Source: Chloroflexaceae bacterium UBA1466
GTDB taxonomy: Bacteria; Chloroflexota; Chloroflexia; Chloroflexales; Chloroflexaceae
Length of the DNA stretch: 6,536 nt
Reading direction: 5' to 3'
Assembly: GCA_002325605.1 (NCBI GenBank)
Contig: DCSM01000033.1
Span: 1 to 6,536, forward strand
Shown here: positions 1 to 4,863 of the stretch, piece by piece
How positions within the stretch are numbered: the first letter of the stretch is position 1
How the letters are laid out: every line of letters starts with the position of its first letter
Notes under the pieces: model-generated
The model's input: the letters and a program-made list of their open reading frames with translations, nothing else
The model's database searches: none
What the model was told of the DNA's origin: nothing
Position numbers and translations under genes: made by a program

Positions 1-251
1 GCTTTGAGCCAAGCTAAACCGCGTTGGGCTGCCACATTGTTGGGTTCGATCTCCAGCGTGTTTTCCAGCGCCGTCGTTTGGTCATCGGGGTCTTCCACTG
101 CGCCACTGAGCCAAAGCCAAGCCTCAGCATTAGCTTCGTCAGCCTCAACAACGCGCAACAAAATTTCTTGGGCCTGCTCACGGTTGCCATTTTTCAGCGC
201 CAATGCGCCATCGTAAAGCCATTCAGCGATCTGTTCTTGCGATGCGGTCAT
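1..251 (-). CDS. TPR-repeat protein, N-terminal part (runs off the left edge)
   Basis: The minus-strand frame is open from an ATG at 251-249 to the window edge, giving 83 complete codons and no stop. The protein begins MTASQEQIAEWLYDGALAL. Residues about 10-40 and 44-76 read as two helical TPR-type repeats: a GALALKNGNREQAQEIL stretch, then EANAEAWLWLSGAV, then ALENTLEIEPNN, the canonical small/large residue pattern ending in a proline turn. There is no signal peptide, so this end is probably cytoplasmic. Chloroflexota often carry such proteins with further domains after the repeats (zinc ribbon or membrane segments), but that part is missing here. An AAAGG element lies about 8 nt upstream of the ATG. 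The gene starts 16 bp after the stop of the lipoprotein gene on the same strand, so co-transcription is likely. TPRs mediate protein-protein contacts; no specific partner can be named. Confidence 0.8.
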   Translation of the reverse strand, partial: MTASQEQIAEWLYDGALALKNGNREQAQEILLRVVEADEANAEAWLWLSGAVEDPDDQTTALENTLEIEPNNVAAQRGLAWLK

Positions 252-267
252 GGGAAAGCCTTTCGAT

Positions 268-687
268 TCAAGGTTTGGGAAGCGAGGAAGCGGGAGCCAA
301 TGTTTCGGGCAAACCTGCGCGACAGAGAACGACTTGTTCGCCATTCTGAGTCGTATGCAAGGTGTAAGTTTGATTTGCCGCACTAAAAGTCAATTGATAA
401 CCAGGAATAATCATTTGGGCGTAAGCCGTTTTGGGCGCTGGGCAGCCTAAAGCTCCGTCGGGCCAATCCTGGGCCGTCGCGGCGGTGAGCGTGAACACGG
501 TTGGCGGTTGGCCGAGATATTGGGCGAGCGCAGTTTGGGCCTGCGTGAGCAAAGCGGCAGGCACGGCGGCCAGAGGCGCAGCAGTTGGCGCTGAACGCTT
601 GAGATTGCTGGCTCCTGCGCTGCAACTGGCCAAAAGTAAAAGACCAGTCAACGCCCAAATTTGACACAAGCGAATTGTAAGGTACAC
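268..687 (-). CDS. small lipoprotein with a WPDGALGCP-type domain
   Basis: A 139-residue predicted lipoprotein of unknown function. I chose the GTG at 687-685 because it gives a compact signal peptide: a short N-terminus with one Arg, a hydrophobic core, and lipobox LASC with the lipidated Cys at residue 22. An AAGGA sits 10 nt upstream. The only longer start (ATG at 783) would add 32 residues before the signal peptide and overlap the start of the divergent phosphatase gene, so it is unlikely. After a Pro/Ala-rich linker comes a domain with WPDGALGCPAP, then YAQMIIPGYQLTFSAANQTY and a terminal VVLC. This resembles a small domain I recall from Chloroflexota and cyanobacterial secreted proteins (WPDGSLGCP...Y.Q...PGY); the Cys of GCP and the Cys of VVLC could form a disulfide. 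It lies just upstream of the TPR gene, probably in the same transcript. Exported and lipid-anchored by inference; role unknown. Confidence 0.82.
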   Translation of the reverse strand: MYLTIRLCQIWALTGLLLLASCSAGASNLKRSAPTAAPLAAVPAALLTQAQTALAQYLGQPPTVFTLTAATAQDWPDGALGCPAPKTAYAQMIIPGYQLTFSAANQTYTLHTTQNGEQVVLCRAGLPETLAPASSLPKP

Positions 688-688
688 T
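661..688 (+). promoter_or_regulatory. candidate sigma-70-type promoter for the phosphatase / radical SAM pair
   Basis: A perfect TTGACA (661-666) is followed after 16 bp by TACACT (683-688), a 4/6 match to TATAAT. The start would be near 695, giving a leader of about 75 nt before the ATG at 771. The site overlaps the first codons of the divergent lipoprotein gene, so the two directions could interfere. The -10 is imperfect, hence modest confidence. I found no convincing promoter on the minus strand in this spacer. Confidence 0.4.
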
Positions 689-721
689 GGGAGCGATTCC
701 TTTCTGAAATTTGCCTTGCAT

Positions 722-759
722 TTTCCCAAAGCTTCGAGCTTGGAAGAAGCAGTGGGAAA
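722..759. other. nested inverted repeat in the divergent spacer
   Basis: An outer dyad TTTCCC (722-727) / GGGAAA (754-759) encloses an inner near-perfect hairpin: CCAA, a bulged A, GCT (726-733), loop TCG, then AGCTTGG (737-743). The structure sits between two divergent genes and would be in the 5' leader of the rightward transcript. It could be an operator or an RNA hairpin, or may be chance. Confidence 0.35.
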
Positions 760-770
760 TAGATTGAAAT

Positions 771-1559
771 ATGTTAGATTCAACTTATGAAGCGCCAGAG
801 CTAGATTTTGTGATTGACCTAGCTTATCGCGCTGGGGCCTTGCTTAGGGCGGGGCTGGAGCGCGAAATTACCGTCGAGCATAAAGGGCGGATTGATTTTG
901 TCACCGAAGTAGATCGCGCCAGCGAAGACCTGATTGTCAAAGCGCTGCGGGCCCGCTACCCAACCCACCGCATTATCGCGGAAGAAGGGGGCACAAGCGA
1001 AGCTGAGAGCCATTCCACCTGGCTGATTGACCCGCTTGATGGTACGACCAATTATACCCATAAATTTCCTTTTTGTACCGTTTCTTTGGGCTTGTTGATC
1101 AATGATCAACTCGCTTTGGGCGTGGTCTATGATCCCTTTCGAGATGAGTTGTTCGCTGCCAAAAAGGGCCAAGGAGCGCGATGCAATGGGCGCAAAATCC
1201 AAGTTTCGCCCACGCCGAAGCTTGAGCAGGCCTTAATTTCGACAGGTTTTGCCTATGACCGAGCGACGAATCCTGCCAATAATGTAGCTGAATTTACGCG
1301 AGTGGTCTTACGGGTGCAAGGGATTCGGCGGACTGGCTCGGCGGCGCTTGATCTCTGTTACGTAGCGGCAGGGCGCACTGACGGCCATTGGGAATTGGGG
1401 CTTCAGCCCTGGGATACGGCGGCAGGCGCGTGCATCTTGACTGAAGCGGGAGGCCAATTTACCGATTGGCAAGGTCAACCTTGGACTCCTTGGCAAAAGC
1501 GGATGGTCGCCACCAATGGTTCTTTGCACCAGGAATTATTAGCGGTCTTGAACGGTTAA
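771..1559 (+). CDS. inositol monophosphatase family protein (SuhB-like)
   Basis: A 262-residue Mg2+-dependent phosphatase of the IMPase/FIG superfamily, expected to be cytoplasmic and to hydrolyse sugar or polyol phosphates such as inositol 1-phosphate. Length matches the family (about 260). All catalytic motifs are visible: Glu71 and Glu72 in IIAEEGG, motif WLIDPLDGTTNYTHKFP with Asp87 and Asp90 and the GTT phosphate loop at 91-93, and motif QPWDTAAGACILTEAGG with Asp215. These match Glu70, Asp90, Asp93 and Asp220 of human IMPA1. RRTGSAALDLCYVAAGRTDG (186-205) is the usual substrate-side segment. The start at 771 fits the family N-terminus; the ribosome binding site is weak (GGGAAA well upstream). 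The stop lies 10 bp before the radical SAM gene, indicating an operon. The family also includes histidinol-phosphate, fructose-1,6-bisphosphate and NADP phosphatases, and sequence alone does not settle which substrate is used here. Confidence 0.95.
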   Translation: MLDSTYEAPELDFVIDLAYRAGALLRAGLEREITVEHKGRIDFVTEVDRASEDLIVKALRARYPTHRIIAEEGGTSEAESHSTWLIDPLDGTTNYTHKFPFCTVSLGLLINDQLALGVVYDPFRDELFAAKKGQGARCNGRKIQVSPTPKLEQALISTGFAYDRATNPANNVAEFTRVVLRVQGIRRTGSAALDLCYVAAGRTDGHWELGLQPWDTAAGACILTEAGGQFTDWQGQPWTPWQKRMVATNGSLHQELLAVLNG

Positions 1560-1569
1560 ACTAAAGCGT

Positions 1570-2646
1570 ATGGCATATTATACCCGTGATAACCTCCCAT
1601 CTGGCTCCGTTTTGGGCCCGCGTCGCCCGACCATCAACGAGTTTTTCCTTTCTTCCTATACCCTCAGCATCTATGAAGGTTGCGAAATTGGCTGCCCCTA
1701 CTGCGATGGTTGGGCTTATACGCCTCGCGCCTTGAACGAGCGTGTAAATGTTCCCTTTGACCTTGTTGAACGCCTGGAAGTTGAGTTAGCTGACATAGAT
1801 CAGCGCGATCTGATCGCTATTAGTACATTGAGTGACCCTTATCAGCCTGCGGAGCAAAGCTACCATATCACGCGCCAGGTTTTACAGCTTTTGGCGGACA
1901 AGGGGCAACCTTGCCTGGTCTTGACCAAAGGGGTGGGGATTAAGGAGGATTTTTCGCTCTTGCAGAAGATCAATGAGCAAAGTTTGGCCATCGTCATGAC
2001 CACGTTGCTCACGGTAGATCGCTATCTGGCCGAAAAGATTGAGGGGAAGGCTTATCCGCCAGCGTTGCGCTTAGAGATGCTGGCGGCAGCCAAAAAAGCG
2101 GGGCTGCCGATAGGGGTGGCGCTTGTGCCCATCATTCCCTACGTCAATGATACTGACTATTCAATGAGTAGCCTTTTGCGAGCTTGCATAGAGATCGGGG
2201 TGGATTTTTTTGTTTGGGATTTTCTGCATATTCCCAATGTTCGGCATCGCTTTCGGATTAACCAAATCTTAGCCAGCATCGGTTCTTATCCCCCCAGCTA
2301 CTACCGTGATATTTACCATGAGCAGCCCTTGCCGAGTGTGGAATATCGGGCCGAACGGAGTACCGAACTTTTGCGCCGCTGCGATAATCTTAATTTGGCC
2401 AGCCGTGTGCCCCAGCGCGTCTTTGCGGGAAAGCTCCGCCCAGCCAATGAAGCCGCGATCTTACTCAAACACGCTGCTTTTCGGGATGTCACCCATGGCC
2501 GGGTTCATCTGGCCAACATGCACCGTGAACTTGCAGACCTGATTTATCGGGGGGAACCGATTCCCGCCAAGCTTCGGACTACCCCTCTCTGGCCCCAAAT
2601 GGAAACGATTTTGGGCGAGTTACCATTGCCTACAGGAGATATTTGA
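1570..2646 (+). CDS. radical SAM protein, SPL / Rv2578c-like family (COG1533 type)
   Basis: A 358-residue radical SAM enzyme. The [4Fe-4S] cluster cysteines are Cys38, Cys42 and Cys45 in GCEIGCPYC (CX3CX2C), which binds S-adenosylmethionine and makes the 5'-deoxyadenosyl radical. The barrel then shows the signature of the spore-photoproduct-lyase-like group: STLSDPYQPAEQ (85-96; relatives have S.TDPYQP.E), CLVLTKG (115-121; usually TKS), a second-strand VMTTLLTVDRYLAEKIEGKA, and VPIIPYVND (186-194; usually P.IPG.ND). Most relatives read YCYAR after the cluster motif; here it is YCDGWAY, a clear departure. The roughly 110-residue C-terminal part has no motif I recognise. Members outside spore formers are usually called 'DNA repair photolyase' without proof, and true spore photoproduct lyase activity is unlikely here. 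The gene starts 10 bp after the phosphatase stop with no strong Shine-Dalgarno sequence, suggesting translational coupling. Its last 17 bp overlap convergent rimI. Substrate unknown. Confidence 0.92.
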   Translation: MAYYTRDNLPSGSVLGPRRPTINEFFLSSYTLSIYEGCEIGCPYCDGWAYTPRALNERVNVPFDLVERLEVELADIDQRDLIAISTLSDPYQPAEQSYHITRQVLQLLADKGQPCLVLTKGVGIKEDFSLLQKINEQSLAIVMTTLLTVDRYLAEKIEGKAYPPALRLEMLAAAKKAGLPIGVALVPIIPYVNDTDYSMSSLLRACIEIGVDFFVWDFLHIPNVRHRFRINQILASIGSYPPSYYRDIYHEQPLPSVEYRAERSTELLRRCDNLNLASRVPQRVFAGKLRPANEAAILLKHAAFRDVTHGRVHLANMHRELADLIYRGEPIPAKLRTTPLWPQMETILGELPLPTGDI

Positions 2647-3322
2647 TTGAACCACCTGCTTCTGGCTGCTTCGCAAGGGTTTTTGGGAAATTCTTAGCTT
2701 GATTTGCCAACCGCGCCTTGAGTTTCTGGCGGTTTTTTTTAAGCTGCGCCTGATAAGCGGGCTGGCGCAAAGAAGGCGTAGTCATGATTAGCGCATCTTC
2801 CCCATCGTCCGTATAGTAATGGCGACGTTTCCCCATTACTTCAAAGCCATATTTGCGATAGAGGTTTTGCCCAACAACATTAGAAACTCGTACTTCCAGC
2901 GTTAAGAGATCAATTTCTTGCGTCAAGGTCTGATCAATTAGCCCATTCAGGAGTAATTCGCCAATGCCGTGGCCCTGGTAAGTCGGGGCTACGGCCAGCG
3001 TTGTGATATGTACTTCGTCCACCCCAAACCACAAGCCGCCATAGCCGACCAGCAAATCCCCCGCCAAAGGGTCAGAATTCGAAGCGCCAAAGAGCAAGGT
3101 AGCCAGAGTCTGAAGGAACCCTGAACCTTGGGCTTTTGGGCTAACTTTCTGAGTTCCGTCTTTGCACCGCGCCACAAGGTAATGACAAGTTGCGGGCGAA
3201 CGTAACTCGCGCAGGTAGGTTATGGCGGCCCAGGGCGTGCCAAAACATTCGCGGTCTATCTGGCGCACGGCGGCGACATCGGTTTCTTGCATTAGTTCAG
3301 TGTAAAACAGAGGGGGCCTCAT
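2630..3322 (-). CDS. rimI: ribosomal-protein-alanine N-acetyltransferase RimI (with insertion and basic tail)
   Basis: A 230-residue GNAT acetyltransferase, by family acetylating the N-terminal alanine of ribosomal protein S18 with acetyl-CoA. The N-terminus FYTELMQETDVAAVRQIDRE followed by CFGTPW matches the RimI start, supporting the ATG at 3322. Acetyl-CoA motif A is VAPTYQGHGIGELLL (111-125). TLEVRVSN (141-148) and NLYRKYGF (153-160) place Glu143 and Tyr155 on the catalytic Glu103 and Tyr115 of E. coli RimI. RRHYYTDDGEDALIM (166-180) is the characteristic RimI C-terminal strand. Two departures: an insertion of about 35 residues (53-89) between early beta strands, and a Lys/Arg-rich tail of about 45 residues (186-230), making it much longer than the roughly 150 residues usual. 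An insertion at this place is, from memory, common in Anaerolineae RimI. No strong Shine-Dalgarno sequence is seen. The 3' end overlaps the radical SAM gene on the other strand. A general GNAT of other specificity is less likely. Confidence 0.88.
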   Translation of the reverse strand: MRPPLFYTELMQETDVAAVRQIDRECFGTPWAAITYLRELRSPATCHYLVARCKDGTQKVSPKAQGSGFLQTLATLLFGASNSDPLAGDLLVGYGGLWFGVDEVHITTLAVAPTYQGHGIGELLLNGLIDQTLTQEIDLLTLEVRVSNVVGQNLYRKYGFEVMGKRRHYYTDDGEDALIMTTPSLRQPAYQAQLKKNRQKLKARLANQAKNFPKTLAKQPEAGGSIKYLL

Positions 3323-3328
3323 TCAGCT

Positions 3329-3365
3329 AAAAAGGGCCCTTTGGGCTACCAAAACCCAAAGGGCC
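3329..3365 (-). terminator. intrinsic terminator of the 3378-4232 lipoprotein gene
   Basis: A perfect 11-bp inverted repeat, GGCCCTTTGGG (3335-3345) and CCCAAAGGGCC (3355-3365), with a 9-nt loop. Read on the minus strand it is followed by a run of five T (3333-3329), so it terminates leftward transcription from the lipoprotein gene, 13 bp after that gene's stop. It ends only 6 bp before the rimI start codon. On the plus strand there is no T run after the stem. Confidence 0.85.
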
Positions 3366-3377
3366 ATGCAAGAATCG

Positions 3378-4232
3378 CTAGGGGTTGCTAGGGCTTTTCT
3401 TCGCTAAGGCCTTTGCGGTTTGCACTGTGAGGAGGCTCTGAAAAGCTCCATCTTTGCCAAACCCCCCACCTGTTTGAAATTTACCCGTTACTTCAACTAG
3501 TCCCCAGACAAAGCTATTATTGGGGCCAACATTCAGTAAGGGTGATTGATCTGGGGGGAAACCTTCAAGCCAGACGCGCTCGCCCAACGGATGCGGGCTG
3601 CTTCCACCTTCTTCTGTGCCGACCCCTTCTGCCAAAACCCAAATCACCGAATTCCAAAAATAGTAGCCTTGCGTGGTGATTGTCTGCCCTTCATAGCGTT
3701 TTGGTTCTTTTTGAAGATCAAAAAAGGAAACTTTCCCCGCTTCAAGCGCAGAATTATTGATTTTATGTTCGATGTATTTGATTTGTTCGATAGCTTCGGC
3801 TTTGGTCACTTGGATTTGATAGGGATATTGGCCCTCAGAGCCATATTTCCCAATGGTAAACCGCCCTTTGACTCGGACAAAACCATAGACTGCGTCGCCA
3901 GGGCGATGCAGATTGGTGGTTACTTCAGCAGGAAACCCCTCAACCCAGATCGCATCCCCAAGGGGTTGGGCATCAAGCCCATTATCTAAGGTGCTTACGC
4001 CCAGAGCCAAAACCGAAAGCCCAGGGTTGCCGGGCCGCCAGACATAAGCCCCATCTACGGTAAGCTCTTTGTCTTTGTAGGTTTGGGCAGCTTTCGTAAG
4101 GTCTTGAACATAAAGCGTCTCTGGAGCACGGCCACAAGTAACGAGCAAAAGCTGCCCGACCAAAAAGAAGATCCCCACTGTCGTCTTCGAGCCTCTCAGG
4201 CCTTGCTTCGCCCACATTGGGGCACTGATCAT
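3378..4232 (-). CDS. lipoprotein with two tandem copies of an unrecognised domain (W-x-EGFP motif)
   Basis: A 284-residue predicted lipoprotein with no function I recognise. The ATG at 4232 is preferred: AGGTGG lies 7 nt upstream and the protein then opens with a signal peptide (Lys/Arg, hydrophobic core, lipobox LVTC, Cys33). An in-frame ATG at 4340 would lie over the promoter. The mature part is an internal duplication: residues about 41-148 and 168-276 align in order. Matching pieces are DLTKAAQTYKDKELTVDGAY with DLQKEPKRYEGQTITTQGYY, VLALGVST with VLAEGVGT, QPLGDAIWVEGFP with HPLGERVWLEGFP, and GFVRVKGRFTIGKYG with GLVEVTGKFQTGGGFG. The 'y.gk.vtv.G.y' opening and 'G.V.V.G.F' close suggest a beta-barrel of OB-fold type, but this is inference. 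The copies are well diverged, so the duplication is old. The gene has its own promoter (4312-4340) and terminator (3329-3365), so it is probably a single-gene unit acting at the cell surface. Confidence 0.85.
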   Translation of the reverse strand: MISAPMWAKQGLRGSKTTVGIFFLVGQLLLVTCGRAPETLYVQDLTKAAQTYKDKELTVDGAYVWRPGNPGLSVLALGVSTLDNGLDAQPLGDAIWVEGFPAEVTTNLHRPGDAVYGFVRVKGRFTIGKYGSEGQYPYQIQVTKAEAIEQIKYIEHKINNSALEAGKVSFFDLQKEPKRYEGQTITTQGYYFWNSVIWVLAEGVGTEEGGSSPHPLGERVWLEGFPPDQSPLLNVGPNNSFVWGLVEVTGKFQTGGGFGKDGAFQSLLTVQTAKALAKKSPSNP

Positions 4233-4239
4233 GGAGCTG

Positions 4240-4245
4240 CCACCT
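4240..4245 (-). promoter_or_regulatory. ribosome binding site fixing the lipoprotein start at 4232
   Basis: On the minus strand AGGTGG lies 7 nt before the ATG at 4232-4230. It decides between this start and the upstream in-frame ATG at 4340, which has no such element and would place the signal peptide about 50 residues into the protein. Confidence 0.7.
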
Positions 4246-4280
4246 TCCCAAAATAAGTTTTTCGATTGCTTTTGGTTGCT

Positions 4281-4298
4281 AAACCACAAGGGTAGTTT
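4281..4298 (-). other. small hairpin in the lipoprotein 5' leader
   Basis: Read on the minus strand, AAACTAC (4298-4292), a 4-nt loop and GTGGTTT (4287-4281) can pair over 7 bp with one G-U pair. It lies within the predicted leader of about 73 nt. Weak; no known regulatory element recognised. Confidence 0.25.
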
Positions 4299-4311
4299 AA
4301 TTCTCTGGGCT

Positions 4312-4340
4312 ATTATAATAGAATAGACCGTGGTTTGCAA
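4312..4340 (-). promoter_or_regulatory. sigma-70-type promoter for the duplicated-domain lipoprotein gene
   Basis: Read on the minus strand, TTGCAA (4340-4335, 4/6 to TTGACA) is followed by a 17-bp spacer and a perfect TATAAT (4317-4312). The transcript would start near 4305, giving a leader of about 73 nt to the ATG at 4232. The AT-rich -10 sits in a small palindrome, TATTATAATA (4311-4320). Confidence 0.65.
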
Positions 4341-4397
4341 ACTCTCGCAGGCCCAAAAAAGGAATTTGCCCCCGCTTGTTTTACTCTGCTGGCCCCA

Positions 4398-4565
4398 TTT
4401 TAAACCAGCCCCAGCTTGCCGCTATCGCGGGGGTTGACTCTCGGAGTCCCCGGCTAAAGCTGTTGATTCCAAGGTCGCGGGGGTCTGGGCAACAGCTAAA
4501 GCTGTTGATTCCAAGGTCGCGGGGGTCTGGGCAACAGCTATCGAGGAGGAGGTTTTAAACCAGCC
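4398..4565. repeat. repeat patch flanked by a 13-bp direct repeat
   Basis: The 13-mer TTTTAAACCAGCC occurs at 4398-4410 and again at 4553-4565. The 142 bp between hold a GACTC-TCG-GAGTC hairpin (4436-4448, with GGG/CCC continuing the stem after a TT bulge) and the 42-bp tandem units listed separately. The words GCTATCG and CGCGGGGGT also recur inside. The flanking copies could be a target-site duplication of a small non-autonomous element, but there are no clear terminal inverted repeats, and they may simply be part of the repeat mosaic. No gene is seen here. Confidence 0.55.
4452..4540. repeat. 42-bp tandem repeat, two full copies and a 5-bp third
   Basis: Copies at 4452-4493 and 4494-4535 differ only at the first base (G versus A), and AGCTA (4536-4540) begins a third. 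Each unit carries AGCTGTTG paired with CAACAGCT (4458-4465 with 4490-4497; 4500-4507 with 4532-4539), a perfect 8-bp inverted repeat with a 24-nt G-rich loop. The near identity means a recent duplication or ongoing homogenisation. The unit is 14 codons long and stop-free in one plus frame, but no start, ribosome site or codon pattern supports translation. Confidence 0.85.
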
Positions 4566-4571
4566 ACTTCA

Positions 4572-4580
4572 TGGTATAAT
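4572..4580 (+). promoter_or_regulatory. extended -10 promoter upstream of rny
   Basis: TGGTATAAT (4572-4580) combines a perfect TATAAT with the TGn extension, which can replace a good -35; the -35 position (about 4552-4558) has only a poor TTTTAA. The start would be near 4587, about 277 nt before the rny ATG. The possible -35 lies on the right copy of the 13-bp direct repeat, so the repeat patch ends at the promoter. Confidence 0.55.
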
Positions 4581-4774
4581 TGATAGCACATTGCTTTTTT
4601 AAGTTGGCTGGCCGCTCCCAGCCAGAAAAATCCCTCGAAAGCCCAAACCTTGTGGTTTGGGCATAATCGCAAAGAAGAGGCATTTTGGGCCTTGCTTTGG
4701 GAGTTTTCCGCTTCAACAAAATGTAATCCGCAGCGAGCTATTTAGCACTAAAGCAAGGAACTATGTTCCCACTT

Positions 4775-4804
4775 AAACGCTGGGCTTCGCGCCAGCGTTT
4801 TCTT
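4775..4804 (+). terminator. terminator-like hairpin inside the rny leader
   Basis: AAACGCTGG (4775-4783) and CCAGCGTTT (4792-4800) pair perfectly over 9 bp around an 8-nt loop GCTTCGCG, followed by TCTT; with the stem's own T's the tract reads TTTTCTT. It points rightward only, since the minus strand has no T run after the stem. It lies 59 bp before the rny ATG with no gene between, so it would act as an attenuator or end a small RNA. Confidence 0.5.
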
Positions 4805-4850
4805 GAATCTTTGTTGCCCATTCGTTCCTTTATCATTTCACATTTCAAAC

Positions 4851-4855
4851 AGGAG
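4851..4855 (+). promoter_or_regulatory. Shine-Dalgarno site of rny
   Basis: AGGAG lies 8 nt before the ATG at 4864 and is the strongest ribosome binding site in the window. It fixes the RNase Y start, which places the membrane segment at the very N-terminus as the family requires. Confidence 0.8.
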
Positions 4856-4863
4856 TACGATAG

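Larger units (their letters stand above)
4587..4863 (+). other. long hairpin-rich 5' leader of rny (possible attenuator or small RNA)
   Basis: There is no gene in this stretch. In order it holds: TGGCTGG / CCAGCCA (4605-4611, 4618-4624; 6-nt loop); a perfect 9-bp stem GCCCAAACC / GGTTTGGGC (4641-4649, 4654-4662; loop TTGT); GGAAC / GTTCC (4757-4761, 4765-4769); and a 9-bp stem followed by T's (4775-4804). A second TTTTGGGCC at 4683-4691 could compete for the GCCCAAA arm at 4641. No riboswitch class, T-box, 6S, SRP or tmRNA signature is recognised. If the terminator-like hairpin works, a small RNA of about 215 nt would result and rny expression would depend on read-through. Confidence 0.45.

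Noticed and set aside
24..386. 120-residue plus-strand reading frame at the left edge
   Set aside because: Runs antisense across the TPR gene and the end of the lipoprotein gene, both of which have clear protein signatures.
688..783. Longer N-terminus for the small lipoprotein (ATG at 783)
   Set aside because: Would put 32 non-signal residues before a clear signal peptide and overlap the divergent phosphatase start; the GTG at 687 has an AAGGA upstream.
819..1202. 127-residue minus-strand reading frame
   Set aside because: Antisense to the conserved catalytic region of the phosphatase, with no recognisable domain.
2650..2690. Terminator after the radical SAM gene on the plus strand
   Set aside because: A T run follows only a 3-bp CTT/AAG stem inside rimI; too weak to call.
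3546..3989. 147-residue plus-strand reading frame
   Set aside because: Lies opposite the duplicated-domain lipoprotein gene, whose signal peptide, internal repeat, promoter and terminator make it the real gene; no ribosome site or known domain on this strand.
4233..4340. Longer N-terminus for the large lipoprotein (ATG at 4340)
   Set aside because: The added codons cover the -35/-10 promoter and push the signal peptide inward; ATG at 4232 has a good ribosome site.
4452..4540. CRISPR array
   Set aside because: The 42-bp units are directly adjacent with no variable spacers, there are only two, and no cas genes are nearby.
4376..4558. 60-residue plus-strand reading frame containing a 14-residue repeat
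   Set aside because: It is the translation of the 42-bp tandem repeat, which is a multiple of three. No ribosome binding site, no sensible composition; most likely non-coding.
4722..4727. Second -10-like element TGTAAT upstream of rny
   Set aside because: No -35 at an acceptable distance and no TG extension; weaker than the element at 4572-4580.
4587..4804. Known structured RNA (6S, SRP RNA, tmRNA, RNase P RNA, T-box or a riboswitch)
   Set aside because: None of the conserved cores I know for these is present; only simple hairpins are visible. Covariance-model search would settle it.
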